A stretch of 64,000 bases of DNA from Nitratidesulfovibrio sp. Its GTDB lineage: Bacteria > Desulfobacterota > Desulfovibrionia > Desulfovibrionales > Desulfovibrionaceae. Below are positions 36,298 to 44,354 of the stretch, one piece after another (positions within the stretch are counted from its first letter, which is position 1; every line of letters starts with the position of its first letter). The stretch is taken from the NCBI RefSeq assembly GCF_040373385.1, contig NZ_JBDXXH010000004.1, forward strand, positions 239,952-303,951, given 5' to 3'. The notes beneath the pieces were generated by a model. That model had not been told where the DNA came from. It did not search any database and was given only the letters and a program-made list of their open reading frames with translations. A program made the translations under genes and the position numbers.

Positions 36298-38862
36298 TCA
36301 GCCCCGCGTGTGCCGTTGCGCGTTTTCGCGCAGCAGGCGGAAGTTCGTAGCCGCGCGCACCATGTCGGCGTCGTCGTTCAGGGTGGTATCCACCTGCCGG
36401 GTAAAGGCCGTCAGCATGCCCAGCGCGGCCACGGCGTCGCGCAGGGCGGCATGTTCCATGGCGCGCAGCCTGCCGGTGACCATGTCGCCGCGCATGCGGG
36501 TGGCAAAGCCAAGCTCTTCCAGCACGTTGCCCACAAGGTGGGCGCGGCGCACCCGTCGGGCCGGATCGGCCATGCCCCCCGCAAAACGGAAATAGGCGTG
36601 GTTGCGGTTGGGGTTGTCGCTCAGCAGCACGTCCAGCACCGTGAAATGGTAGCCGAGGCGCAAGGTGAGGTTAAGGTAGTCGCGCCCGGCGATGGCCAGG
36701 TTGGCCCCGGTGGCGGCCCACTCCGCATCCGGTCCGGCCCCGTTCGCGGCAGTGCCGGATGCGCCGCCCATGCCGGACAGGATGTCGCCCGCCCGCAGCC
36801 GGGCAGGGCGATGGGACCACGCGCCCTCGGCGCGCAGCCCGTCCAGAAAGGCCAGCAGGGGTGCGCTGCGCACGGCGGTCAGGTCCAGCCATGCATCGCC
36901 CCCATGCATCGAGCCTGCGCCATCCGGCCTGCCGGGGGGGCCGGCCACTCCGTCACCTACGTCCAGCAGGCGCAGGTCCAGCGGCAGGTCCAGCCGTACC
37001 CTATGCACGCGCGGCGCGGCCAGTTCCGGGCGGGTGTCGCGCAGGTTGATCAGTGCCTCCACGGACATTTCGTGGCAGAAGTGCAGGATGTCGTGGTAGG
37101 TGCGGCAGCCCGCCGGAGAAAAGTCGGGCGCGTCGGGGTCCACCAGATCCAGCGGGGCCACCAGTCGCAGCAGGCGGCGCAGGGTTCGGTATTCCGGTGC
37201 GGCGGGGTGCAGGTCTTCATCCGCGTCCGTGGTGTGCAGCAGCCCTTCCACCGCGCCCCGGTAGAGCACCGTGCCGCCTGCATCCAGGGTGACGATATCG
37301 CCGGGCCTGGCCGCATCGCACACGCCGGGCATGCCGAATACGGCGGGCACGCGCAGTTCGCGCGCCACGGTGGCCAGATGCCCGGCAGTGGTGCCGAATT
37401 CGGTGACCAGCCCGGCCAGCCTGCCCAGCAGGGGGGCCAGATTTGGCGAGGCGGCGCGCGCCACGCCGATGCCGCCCAGAGGGCAGTCTTCCGGTCTGGT
37501 GGCTTCCGTCAGGCGCACCACGCCGCCTGCGGCCACGCCCATCTGCACGGTCTGCCCGCCGTTGCGCAGTACATGCATGGGGGGGGCGTCGTCCGCGTTG
37601 TCTTCCGAATCGGCTGGTTCCTCTGGCTGGTCCTGTGGGTCTGTCGCAAGTCGCACCGTGGATGGCCGCACCCCCAGCAGCACGCAGCGCCCCTCCGGGT
37701 CCATGCCCCAGCGTAGTTCCACTGGTTGCCCGGCCAGACGTTCCGCCGCCATGGCCAGACCGGCCAGCCCCTGCAGGAAGGGCGGTTCCAGCAGGGCGGA
37801 CCCGCGCAGCAGGCCGCGCAATGATGCGGAGGGGGCCAGCGGCTCGCTGCCGTCGGGCAGGGGGGCGTTGGCGGCGCGTTGGGGGATTTCGCAGCACAGC
37901 AGATCGAAGGGATGCACCCGCGACAGGGCGTAGCGGTCTGTGGACACGCGGGGGGCGTGCTCCGCTCCGTCTCCGGAGGCGAAACGGGCCTCCACCAGCA
38001 CGGCATGGCGCACCGGGCCCATGGGGGCGTGGCTGTGCAGCCAGCCGGAGACGGGCAGGGGGAATTCGGGCAGGATCAGGGCCACCGTGGCGTGGCCAGT
38101 GCCTGCATCGCCCGTCACCTCATCGTTCGTCACCGCTTCGCGCACCGTATCCCGCAGCATATGGGGCAGCATGTCGGGGGCCACCCCGGTGCGTTCCGTT
38201 TCGGGGCTTGTCGGACGACCTGTTTCGTCCACCGCGTTGACCCGCAGGGTGAAGGATGCTGCGCCGCCCGCCATGCGCACGGCCCGCTCGTGCAGTTCCC
38301 GCCCCGCAGCATCGGCGGTGGGACCGCCATCGCCAAGCACCGCGCATCCAACCGTGCCCACTACCAGCGCATCCGCGATGCGCGCCCCGTGGTGGCGGGC
38401 CAGCCGGGCCAGGCATGCCGCCTCGAATCCTGCCGTCGGTTCCTGCTCCCAATCCACGTCGCGCACGTCCGCGAGCATGTCGGCCACGTTCCGCGTCGTC
38501 TCCCCCGCACCCGACTGCGCAACCGCAACCCCGCCGTCCATGCCGCCCGCCAGCACACCGCCCAGCGCACCGCGCAGTTCCTCGTACCGGTCGTACAACG
38601 CCACGTACCCGTTTCCGGTCAGCGCGTTGAGGTTGTAGACCACGTGGTGCACCAGCCGGGACAGTTCGTGTACGGATGATTCCAGAAAGGCGCGGTCGAA
38701 AATGTAGGCCCCGCCGAGGGCCTGGTCCATTTCTGCCATGCGCTCCAGCGCCTGCGTGTTGCAGGCCAGGATGCGCCGGAAGTTCTGGAACAGCGCCCGG
38801 ATGCGCCAGCGGGTATCTGCCGGGGGCTGCGCGCGCCCGCGCGCGGAAAACGGCCACCACAT
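36298..38862 (-). CDS. PPDK/PEP synthase-like protein B with degenerate ATP-binding domain
   Basis: An 854-residue paralogue. The N-terminal helical part (~1-110; FRRILACNTQALERMAEMD, GGAYIFDRAFL) matches protein A. The ATP-binding domain (~140-410) has lost the RSS-x-E/D substrate motif (reading TLRVNAVDETGRPT) and the QSRPL ending (reading LLGVRPS), so catalysis there is doubtful. The mobile domain keeps the histidine, H495 (GTTAGHLATVARELRVP), and the shared C-terminal domain is present (CRTYHDILHFCHEMSV; FRFAGGMADPARRVRRA). A role as phosphate receiver or regulatory partner of its paralogues is inferred. The next upstream gene on this strand, a receiver protein, ends 9 bp before its start. 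Confidence 0.72.
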   Translation of the reverse strand: MWWPFSARGRAQPPADTRWRIRALFQNFRRILACNTQALERMAEMDQALGGAYIFDRAFLESSVHELSRLVHHVVYNLNALTGNGYVALYDRYEELRGALGGVLAGGMDGGVAVAQSGAGETTRNVADMLADVRDVDWEQEPTAGFEAACLARLARHHGARIADALVVGTVGCAVLGDGGPTADAAGRELHERAVRMAGGAASFTLRVNAVDETGRPTSPETERTGVAPDMLPHMLRDTVREAVTNDEVTGDAGTGHATVALILPEFPLPVSGWLHSHAPMGPVRHAVLVEARFASGDGAEHAPRVSTDRYALSRVHPFDLLCCEIPQRAANAPLPDGSEPLAPSASLRGLLRGSALLEPPFLQGLAGLAMAAERLAGQPVELRWGMDPEGRCVLLGVRPSTVRLATDPQDQPEEPADSEDNADDAPPMHVLRNGGQTVQMGVAAGGVVRLTEATRPEDCPLGGIGVARAASPNLAPLLGRLAGLVTEFGTTAGHLATVARELRVPAVFGMPGVCDAARPGDIVTLDAGGTVLYRGAVEGLLHTTDADEDLHPAAPEYRTLRRLLRLVAPLDLVDPDAPDFSPAGCRTYHDILHFCHEMSVEALINLRDTRPELAAPRVHRVRLDLPLDLRLLDVGDGVAGPPGRPDGAGSMHGGDAWLDLTAVRSAPLLAFLDGLRAEGAWSHRPARLRAGDILSGMGGASGTAANGAGPDAEWAATGANLAIAGRDYLNLTLRLGYHFTVLDVLLSDNPNRNHAYFRFAGGMADPARRVRRAHLVGNVLEELGFATRMRGDMVTGRLRAMEHAALRDAVAALGMLTAFTRQVDTTLNDDADMVRAATNFRLLRENAQRHTRG

Positions 38863-38871
38863 GTGCGCCCC

Positions 38872-39318
38872 CTACATGCCGTTGGCTTTTTCGGCTCCGC
38901 TGTCCGTTTCGGCCCCGCCGTCCGCGTCGTGCCGCTCCCCCGCCTCGCGCAGTTCCGCCTCGATGCGTCGCACGCAGTCCAGAATGTCGCCCAGCTTGAA
39001 CGGCTTGGCCACGAAATCGAACGCGCCCTTGCGGAACGATTCCTTGGCCGTGTCCAGCGTGGCGAACCCGGTAATGACCACGATGCGCGCCTGCGGCTGG
39101 ATCTGATGGGTACGCTCCACCACCTGCAAGCCGTCGGCCCCTTCCATCTTCAGGTCCGTGACCACCACGTCGAACGGAGCGTCCGCAATGCGTTGCAACG
39201 CGGTTGCGCTGTCGGTGCAGGTTTCCACCTCGTACCCCGCCTTCTGGAAGGCGGGTTTGAGCCGCTTGCAGACGATGGGTTCGTCATCAAGTACCAGAAT
39301 GCGCAGTCGTGACGGCAT
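38872..39318 (-). CDS. Single-domain response regulator (receiver protein)
   Basis: A 148-residue protein consisting of a receiver domain (ILVLDDEPIVCKRLKPAF; phospho-Asp in VVVTDLKMEG; Thr in IVVITGFATLD; Lys in FVAKPFKLGD) plus a ~25-residue charged tail with no output domain. It lies within a run of PPDK-like genes: its start overlaps the 3' end of protein A by 32 bp, and protein B begins 9 bp after it. The N-terminal EPIVCKRL stretch resembles the receiver of the divergent NtrC-type regulator (EPVVCKRL), so both may be served by the kinase at 44355-45938. Confidence 0.88.
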   Translation of the reverse strand: MPSRLRILVLDDEPIVCKRLKPAFQKAGYEVETCTDSATALQRIADAPFDVVVTDLKMEGADGLQVVERTHQIQPQARIVVITGFATLDTAKESFRKGAFDFVAKPFKLGDILDCVRRIEAELREAGERHDADGGAETDSGAEKANGM

Positions 39319-41920
39319 GTCCGCCCCCTGTTCGTTTGGTCGGGTCGTCGTGGTGTGTCGCGACGACGTTGGAAATGGCTTCCATGAAGGCCCGCACATG
39401 GTCCGCCACCTGCTCGTCGCTGTGCATGCGGGCATCAAGCTGACGGGCATAGCCCACCAGTCCGCCCAGCATGCGCATGCGCAGGAGCATGCGCGGCTCA
39501 GACAGCTTCTTGATACGGCCTACCACGAGGTCGCCGTGGACCTCCACGCGAAAGTCGAAGCGTTCCAGCACCTCGGCCACGAAGCGCGCCCGGCGCGAGC
39601 GCCGCACCAGTTCCGTGACCCCGCCAAGGAACCGGAAGTAGATGTAGTTGTCATTGATGCTGTCGCCTATGTAGGCGTCGATGATGTTGAAATGGTAGCC
39701 CAGCCGCATGTTCACGTTCATGTACTCGCGCAGCACCACGGCCAGGTTGCGGCCCACCTCGCGCGGGCCGGCCTGCGAGGCGCTGAAGGTGCGCGTGAAG
39801 CTGGACATGAAGCTGCCAAGGTCCACCGGCACCGGGGCCGTGTCCCACATGCCCGATTCCGTCAGTCCGTCCAGAAAGGCGCGCAGGGGTACCGAGCAGA
39901 CCTGCCCGGTGACCATGGCGCCTGTTTCCGGCAGGCATTCGGTGCCGCCGCCCGCGTCGATGACGGTAAGCCCCAGCGGCGGGCCGTCCAGCAGGCGGCG
40001 GGCCGGGGCATGGTGCAGCGCCTCGTGCCGCTGGCTGAGGTCCACCAGCGTTTCCACGGCCTTTTCGTGGATGTACCGGGTGATGTCGTGGTAGGTGCGG
40101 CAGGCCCTTGGCTTGAAGTCGTCGGAATGCGGGTCCATCAGGTTCAGCGGTGAAATGCGCTTCAGCAGGCGCCGCAGCAGCCGGTATTCGTACGATTCCT
40201 CGAACACGTCGGTCTCGGTGCGCTCAAAGCGGTCCAGTTCCGCAATCCGCCCCCGGTAGACCACGTTCTGGGTGGCGTCGAGGGTGATTTCCTCGCCGTC
40301 GCGCAAGAGTTCCGTGGCCACTTCCGTGTTCACCACGGCGGGCACGCGCTGTTCGCGGGCGATGGTGGACATGTGCCCGGTGGGCGAACCCACGTCGGTG
40401 ATGATGCCCTGCGCCCGCCGCATGACCCGCGCATAGCGCGGCGAGGTGTACTTGGAGACCAGGATGCCGCCGTCGGGAAAGGCGTCCAGATCCGTGGCGT
40501 GGTCCACCAGCACCACCCGGCCCACGGCCACCCCGCGCTGGGCCACCATGCCCCGGCCGGACAGGATGACCTCTGCCCGGCTGGTGGCGTCCTGCACCGG
40601 CACGCACAGGCCCGCTTCCGACGTGGTGCACAGCGGGCGCGATTGCAGCACATGCAGGGCGCCCTCGGCGTCGAAGGTCCATTCCACGTCCTGCGGACGC
40701 TTGTGATACCGTTCCAGCGACATGCCCGTGCGCGCCAGCTGTTCCAGTTGGGCGTCGGTCAGGCAGGGGGCATCGCGCAGGGCGGCGGGCACGTCTTCCC
40801 AGAGCATGTCGCCCTTGGGCGCGGGCACCATGCGCCGCGCCTTGTGGGCGATTTCGCGGGTGATGATGCGGTAGGGCGGGGTGCGTTCCAACAGAAAGGT
40901 GTCGGTGGCCGTCTCGCCGCCCACAACGGCGGCCCCGCCGCCCCACGCGGCGCTGACGACCATGGCTTCGCAGTTGTCGCCCGCGTGCAGGGTGCAGGTG
41001 TACAGCACGCCGCTTACCTGGCTGTCCGCCATCAACTGGCAGCCCACGGCCATGGCCACTTCGCTTTCGTGAAAGCCCCTGTCCAGCCGGTAGCGCCATG
41101 CTTCCACGGAATAGACGCTGGCGATGACGTTCTTGTACGCCTCCACCACCCGGTCGGGCGGCACGTTCAGTTCCGTGGCGTACTGCCCGGCAAAGCTGGC
41201 GTCGCCGTCCTCGCCCCAGGCGCTGCTGCGCAGGGCCAGGCGCAGGGGCTGCTTGCGGCGCATGCCCAGCACGTCCACCATGGCGTTGATCTGGGCCACC
41301 AGCCCCCAGGGCAGCGGGGCATCGTGGATGCCGCGCTGCATGAGGTCGGAAAGTTCGCGCAGCCCCCTGTCGGTGCCGTCCCAGTCCTGCATGCCGCGCT
41401 GGGCCTGCGCCAGCAGGCCGTTGCGGGTCATGAAGGCGAAGAAGGCGGCGGTGGTGATGGCAAAGCCGTCGGGCGTGCGCAGGTGCAGGCGGTTGGACAG
41501 GTCGCCCAGCTGGGCCAGCTTGCCGCCCACTTCGTCCTCGGCATCCGGGCCGATGTCGCGGAACGGCAGCACCAGGCGCCCCCCCTCGAAGTGGTGGCGC
41601 CCGGCGATTTCCTCCTGCAACTGGTGCTGGATGCGCTCGAAGGCCAGAAAGAGTTCCACGTTCTTGCGCTGGCTCAGCACGCTCATGTCCGAGATGAGCT
41701 TGAAGACATGGTCGTCCAGTCGTTCGCAGGCGTCCACGATGTACTGGCGGTCGAACACGTATTCGCCGCCCAGCTTGTCGCCCATGTCGGCCATCAGTTC
41801 GAGGATGCGGTTGTTGCGTTCGAGGATGCTCTTGAACTTCTTGAAGAGCAGCGCGAACGGCAGCCCCCGCGAACCGCGCCAGCGGGCGAGAAGGTCGGCC
41901 ATGTGCGAGAGGATTCCCAC
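39287..41920 (-). CDS. PPDK/PEP synthase-like protein A (ATP-binding and swivelling-His domains, no TIM barrel)
   Basis: An 877-residue protein. Residues ~1-110 are a helical region (FKSILERNNRILELMADMGD, GGEYVFDRQYI). The PPDK N-terminal ATP-binding domain spans ~130-430 (RLALRSSAWGEDGDASFAGQ at 227-246; QDVEWTFDAEG; LQSRPL at ~425-430). The mobile domain spans ~450-560, with phospho-histidine H516 (GSPTGHMSTIAREQRVP). A ~300-residue C-terminal domain has CRTYHDITRYIHEKAV and YIYFRFLGG and resembles no part of PPDK or PEP synthase. It is the first of three paralogues. An ATP-driven phosphohistidine transfer is probable from the family; the acceptor is unknown. An alternative start lies at codon 7. 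Confidence 0.78.
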   Translation of the reverse strand: MGILSHMADLLARWRGSRGLPFALLFKKFKSILERNNRILELMADMGDKLGGEYVFDRQYIVDACERLDDHVFKLISDMSVLSQRKNVELFLAFERIQHQLQEEIAGRHHFEGGRLVLPFRDIGPDAEDEVGGKLAQLGDLSNRLHLRTPDGFAITTAAFFAFMTRNGLLAQAQRGMQDWDGTDRGLRELSDLMQRGIHDAPLPWGLVAQINAMVDVLGMRRKQPLRLALRSSAWGEDGDASFAGQYATELNVPPDRVVEAYKNVIASVYSVEAWRYRLDRGFHESEVAMAVGCQLMADSQVSGVLYTCTLHAGDNCEAMVVSAAWGGGAAVVGGETATDTFLLERTPPYRIITREIAHKARRMVPAPKGDMLWEDVPAALRDAPCLTDAQLEQLARTGMSLERYHKRPQDVEWTFDAEGALHVLQSRPLCTTSEAGLCVPVQDATSRAEVILSGRGMVAQRGVAVGRVVLVDHATDLDAFPDGGILVSKYTSPRYARVMRRAQGIITDVGSPTGHMSTIAREQRVPAVVNTEVATELLRDGEEITLDATQNVVYRGRIAELDRFERTETDVFEESYEYRLLRRLLKRISPLNLMDPHSDDFKPRACRTYHDITRYIHEKAVETLVDLSQRHEALHHAPARRLLDGPPLGLTVIDAGGGTECLPETGAMVTGQVCSVPLRAFLDGLTESGMWDTAPVPVDLGSFMSSFTRTFSASQAGPREVGRNLAVVLREYMNVNMRLGYHFNIIDAYIGDSINDNYIYFRFLGGVTELVRRSRRARFVAEVLERFDFRVEVHGDLVVGRIKKLSEPRMLLRMRMLGGLVGYARQLDARMHSDEQVADHVRAFMEAISNVVATHHDDPTKRTGGGHAVTTAHSGT

Positions 41921-41977
41921 GGCTGCTCCGGATTCGGGGGGCGGCGGACCGCCCCCCGGTAGTGGCGGGGTGCCCCT

Positions 41978-42742
41978 TTAATGGGCACCCTTGCTCTGAA
42001 ACACCAACCCCACGGCCAACCCGGCCAGGATGGCCACCAGCGTGGCCAGCACGCCGTACAGCAACCCCCGGTCGAAGGCCATGTGCGCGAGCCACGCGGG
42101 CGCGCCCACCAGTTCGGCCCGCACCGGTACGGAGGTGGAACCCACCACCTGCCCGTCGCGCAGGGCGAATACCTCTACCGTGTACGTGCCGGGCGACATG
42201 CGCGAGGGGATGGCCAGTTCGGCAGAGAAGGCCCCGTCGTCGGTGACGGTGATGCCGCCTACGCCTTCGCGGTACAGGCCGTCCTGCTGCTTCAGGCGTA
42301 CCAGTTCTGCGGGCACGTCCAGCGCGTCGGCGTTTTCGGCTGTCGCGCCCCCTTCCTGCTTCACCCCGGCGCGCACGGCGTCAAGGCCAAGGCCGGTGCC
42401 GCCGATCTCCGCCAGCGGGCGCGACGAGGCCACCAGGTACACCGTAGGCACGTCGTGCAGGTACACGGTGCCCATGTTCATCCACAACAGGCCGAAGGCC
42501 TTGCCTTTCTGGCGCAGGGCCAGGTCGCCGGAAGCCCCGGTGAACCGGGCCACGATGGCGCTGCCCTTCGGCGCTTCGCCCGAGAAATGCAGGGTGGTGC
42601 CGGTGTACGCGGTGCCGATGACGATGTCGCCGGGCTTCACGGCCAGGGCCACGCCGCCGTCATCGGCACGGGCCGTGGCGGCCAGCAGGGTCAGACACAG
42701 GAGCAGGCCGGTAATGATGTGCAGCGGATGGGTACGGCGCAT
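41978..42742 (-). CDS. TIGR02186/Alph_Pro_TM-type membrane-anchored periplasmic protein
   Basis: A 254-residue protein with a signal peptide (LHIITGLLLCLTLLAATARA), a beta-rich periplasmic part and one C-terminal membrane segment (LYGVLATLVAILAGLAVGLVF). This matches the TIGR02186 (Alph_Pro_TM) family, whose members sit next to TauE/SafE-type permeases; the function is unknown. It starts 2 bp after the TauE-like gene ends, so the two should act together. The upstream extension of the frame is a shadow of that gene. Confidence 0.8.
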   Translation of the reverse strand: MRRTHPLHIITGLLLCLTLLAATARADDGGVALAVKPGDIVIGTAYTGTTLHFSGEAPKGSAIVARFTGASGDLALRQKGKAFGLLWMNMGTVYLHDVPTVYLVASSRPLAEIGGTGLGLDAVRAGVKQEGGATAENADALDVPAELVRLKQQDGLYREGVGGITVTDDGAFSAELAIPSRMSPGTYTVEVFALRDGQVVGSTSVPVRAELVGAPAWLAHMAFDRGLLYGVLATLVAILAGLAVGLVFQSKGAH

Positions 42743-42744
42743 GG

Positions 42745-43683
42745 CTAGTGCCCCCCCGCGTAGGCCAACAGCACATCGGGGCGCGCCAGCAGGTCGAAGA
42801 GCATCTTGCCCATGACGGCGAGCACCAGCGTGGCCAGCAGGATCTTCAGCTGGTCGCCCTGCAGCTTCTTGCCGATGCGCGTGCCCACCTGCGCACCCAC
42901 GGATGAGCCGATGAGCAGCAAGAGGGCCAGGATGAAGTCCACGGTGTGGTTTTCGATGGACTGCATGATGGTCACGTTGACGCAGGTGAACAGGATCTGG
43001 AACAGGCTGGTGCCCACCACCACGTGCATGGGCATGCGCAGCAGGTAGACCATCACCGGCACCATGATGAACCCGCCGCCCACGCCCATGATGGCGGCCA
43101 GCACGCCCACCAGCGCGCCCAGCCCCAACGGCATGAGCAGCGAAAGACGCACCCCGGAACGGGGGAAATCCGTCTGCCACGGCATGCTGCGGATGCAGCG
43201 CTCGTACATCGATTCACCGGCGGGCGCGGGCCTGGACGCAGCCTCGGCGCGCGGGGCGCGCAGCGATTGCAGGCTTTCGAAGAACATGTAGCCGCCCACC
43301 AGCCCCAGCATGAGCACGTAGGTGACGTTGATCAGGAAGTCGGCGTTGCCCATGGCGCGCAGCAACTTGATGATGCGCACGCCCACGCTGCCGCCGGCCA
43401 CGCCGCCCACCAGCAGCAACAGTCCCATTTTGAAATCGACGTTGCCCAGGCGGAAATGGGCCAGCGTGCCCGAGGTGGAGGCCCCCACGATCTGGTTGGA
43501 GTCGGATGCGGCGGCAACCGTGGGCGGAATGCCCAGCATGATCAGCAGGGGGGTCATCAGAAAGCCCCCCCCCACGCCGAAGATACCCGAAAGCAGCCCC
43601 ACGGCCCCGCCAAGGCCGAGGATGGCAGCGATATTCACGCTGTTTCCGGCAATTGGCAGGTACATATGCAGCGGTATGTTCAT
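42745..43683 (-). CDS. TauE/SafE-family sulfite/anion exporter-like permease
   Basis: A 312-residue permease with about eight membrane segments in two homologous halves, each with the conserved glycine-rich signature: GLLSGIFGVGGGFLMTPLL and GVLAAIMGVGGGFIMVPVM. Members export or import sulfite, sulfoacetate or other organic sulfur anions. In a sulfate reducer sulfite is plausible, but the substrate is not proven. It lies between uspA and the TIGR02186-type gene in the same direction. Confidence 0.88.
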   Translation of the reverse strand: MNIPLHMYLPIAGNSVNIAAILGLGGAVGLLSGIFGVGGGFLMTPLLIMLGIPPTVAAASDSNQIVGASTSGTLAHFRLGNVDFKMGLLLLVGGVAGGSVGVRIIKLLRAMGNADFLINVTYVLMLGLVGGYMFFESLQSLRAPRAEAASRPAPAGESMYERCIRSMPWQTDFPRSGVRLSLLMPLGLGALVGVLAAIMGVGGGFIMVPVMVYLLRMPMHVVVGTSLFQILFTCVNVTIMQSIENHTVDFILALLLLIGSSVGAQVGTRIGKKLQGDQLKILLATLVLAVMGKMLFDLLARPDVLLAYAGGH

Positions 43684-43715
43684 ACGTCAGCCTCGTTGTG
43701 GTGCATCAGCGCACG

Positions 43716-44108
43716 TTATGCACGTTTGGGATTCACGATCTCGACCCGGCACGAAATCCGGTGGCGCAGCGCCTGCAACGCGGATACGGCATGGCCGGTG
43801 GCAGCATGATCGACGGGAGCCGCTTCATGAATGAGCAGCGTTATTCCATGGGTGTTCACGAATGAAACTACGGCGTCCTCGTATCCTCCTTCGGCGATGA
43901 AATATTCCACGGGAACTCCTTCGGCCTTGGCCGCGCCCACCAGCAATTCCAGGCGCTGGCGCACGGCGCCGCCGGAAGCCCCGGCCCGCGTGCCGTTCAC
44001 GAACAGCACGTACAGCCGGGCCCGGATGCGCCGGGCCAGCGAACAGCCATGGGCCAGCGCCTCCCAGTGGGCGCAGCGTTCGTCGATGCCAACAAGAATG
44101 CGTTCCAT
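43716..44108 (-). CDS. Universal stress protein (UspA family)
   Basis: A 130-residue Usp fold: ERILVGIDERCAHWEALAHG at the start and the central ARLYVLFVNGTRAG strand. The C-terminal ATP-binding G-2x-G-9x-G(S/T) loop is not visible, so it may not bind ATP. It is the first gene behind the sigma54 promoter at 44133-44147. The spacing to that promoter implies a very short leader, with GAGG as ribosome-binding site. Confidence 0.8.
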   Translation of the reverse strand: MERILVGIDERCAHWEALAHGCSLARRIRARLYVLFVNGTRAGASGGAVRQRLELLVGAAKAEGVPVEYFIAEGGYEDAVVSFVNTHGITLLIHEAAPVDHAATGHAVSALQALRHRISCRVEIVNPKRA

Positions 44109-44132
44109 GCGCGACCTCGTGCGGCGGACTAA

Positions 44133-44147
44133 GCAACCGCGATGCCA
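44133..44147 (-). promoter_or_regulatory. Sigma54 promoter in front of uspA and the PPDK-like cluster
   Basis: On the - strand TGGCATC-N4-TTGC keeps TGGCA and TTGC with exact 4-nt spacing, differing from consensus only at two -24 flank positions. The predicted transcription start (~44121) is about 13 bp before the uspA ATG. A sigma54 activator with an intact GAFTGA loop is encoded by the divergent two-gene operon, which makes regulation by it likely. Confidence 0.68.
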
Positions 44148-44256
44148 TGCGGGGGCATATCTTTTTTGACGTGTTGTTCCGGTGTGTTGCAGAAAAAAAT
44201 GGCGGAGAGGGGGTGGCCGGGCTATTCCATTTTGAACAGCCTGCGCGTAAACATCG

Positions 44257-44270
44257 TGAAAAATGTTTCA
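44257..44270. promoter_or_regulatory. Candidate upstream activator site
   Basis: TGAAA-AATG-TTTCA is a perfect 5-bp inverted repeat about 110 bp upstream of the -24 box of the uspA promoter, and about 85 bp before the kinase gene. The distance suits a sigma54 enhancer. Only one site is seen. Confidence 0.35.
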
Positions 44271-44354
44271 ATATGGGAACCGGGCAGGTGTCGGCGCTCG
44301 CGGCGGGCGGGTACCCACCAGCGCCCGGCGACGGTAACTGACCAGGAATACAGC

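Noticed and set aside
44142..44354. Upstream extension of the histidine kinase by 71 codons
   Set aside because: It would cover the sigma54 promoter region, has no ribosome-binding site, and the kinase's first membrane helix is well placed from 44355.
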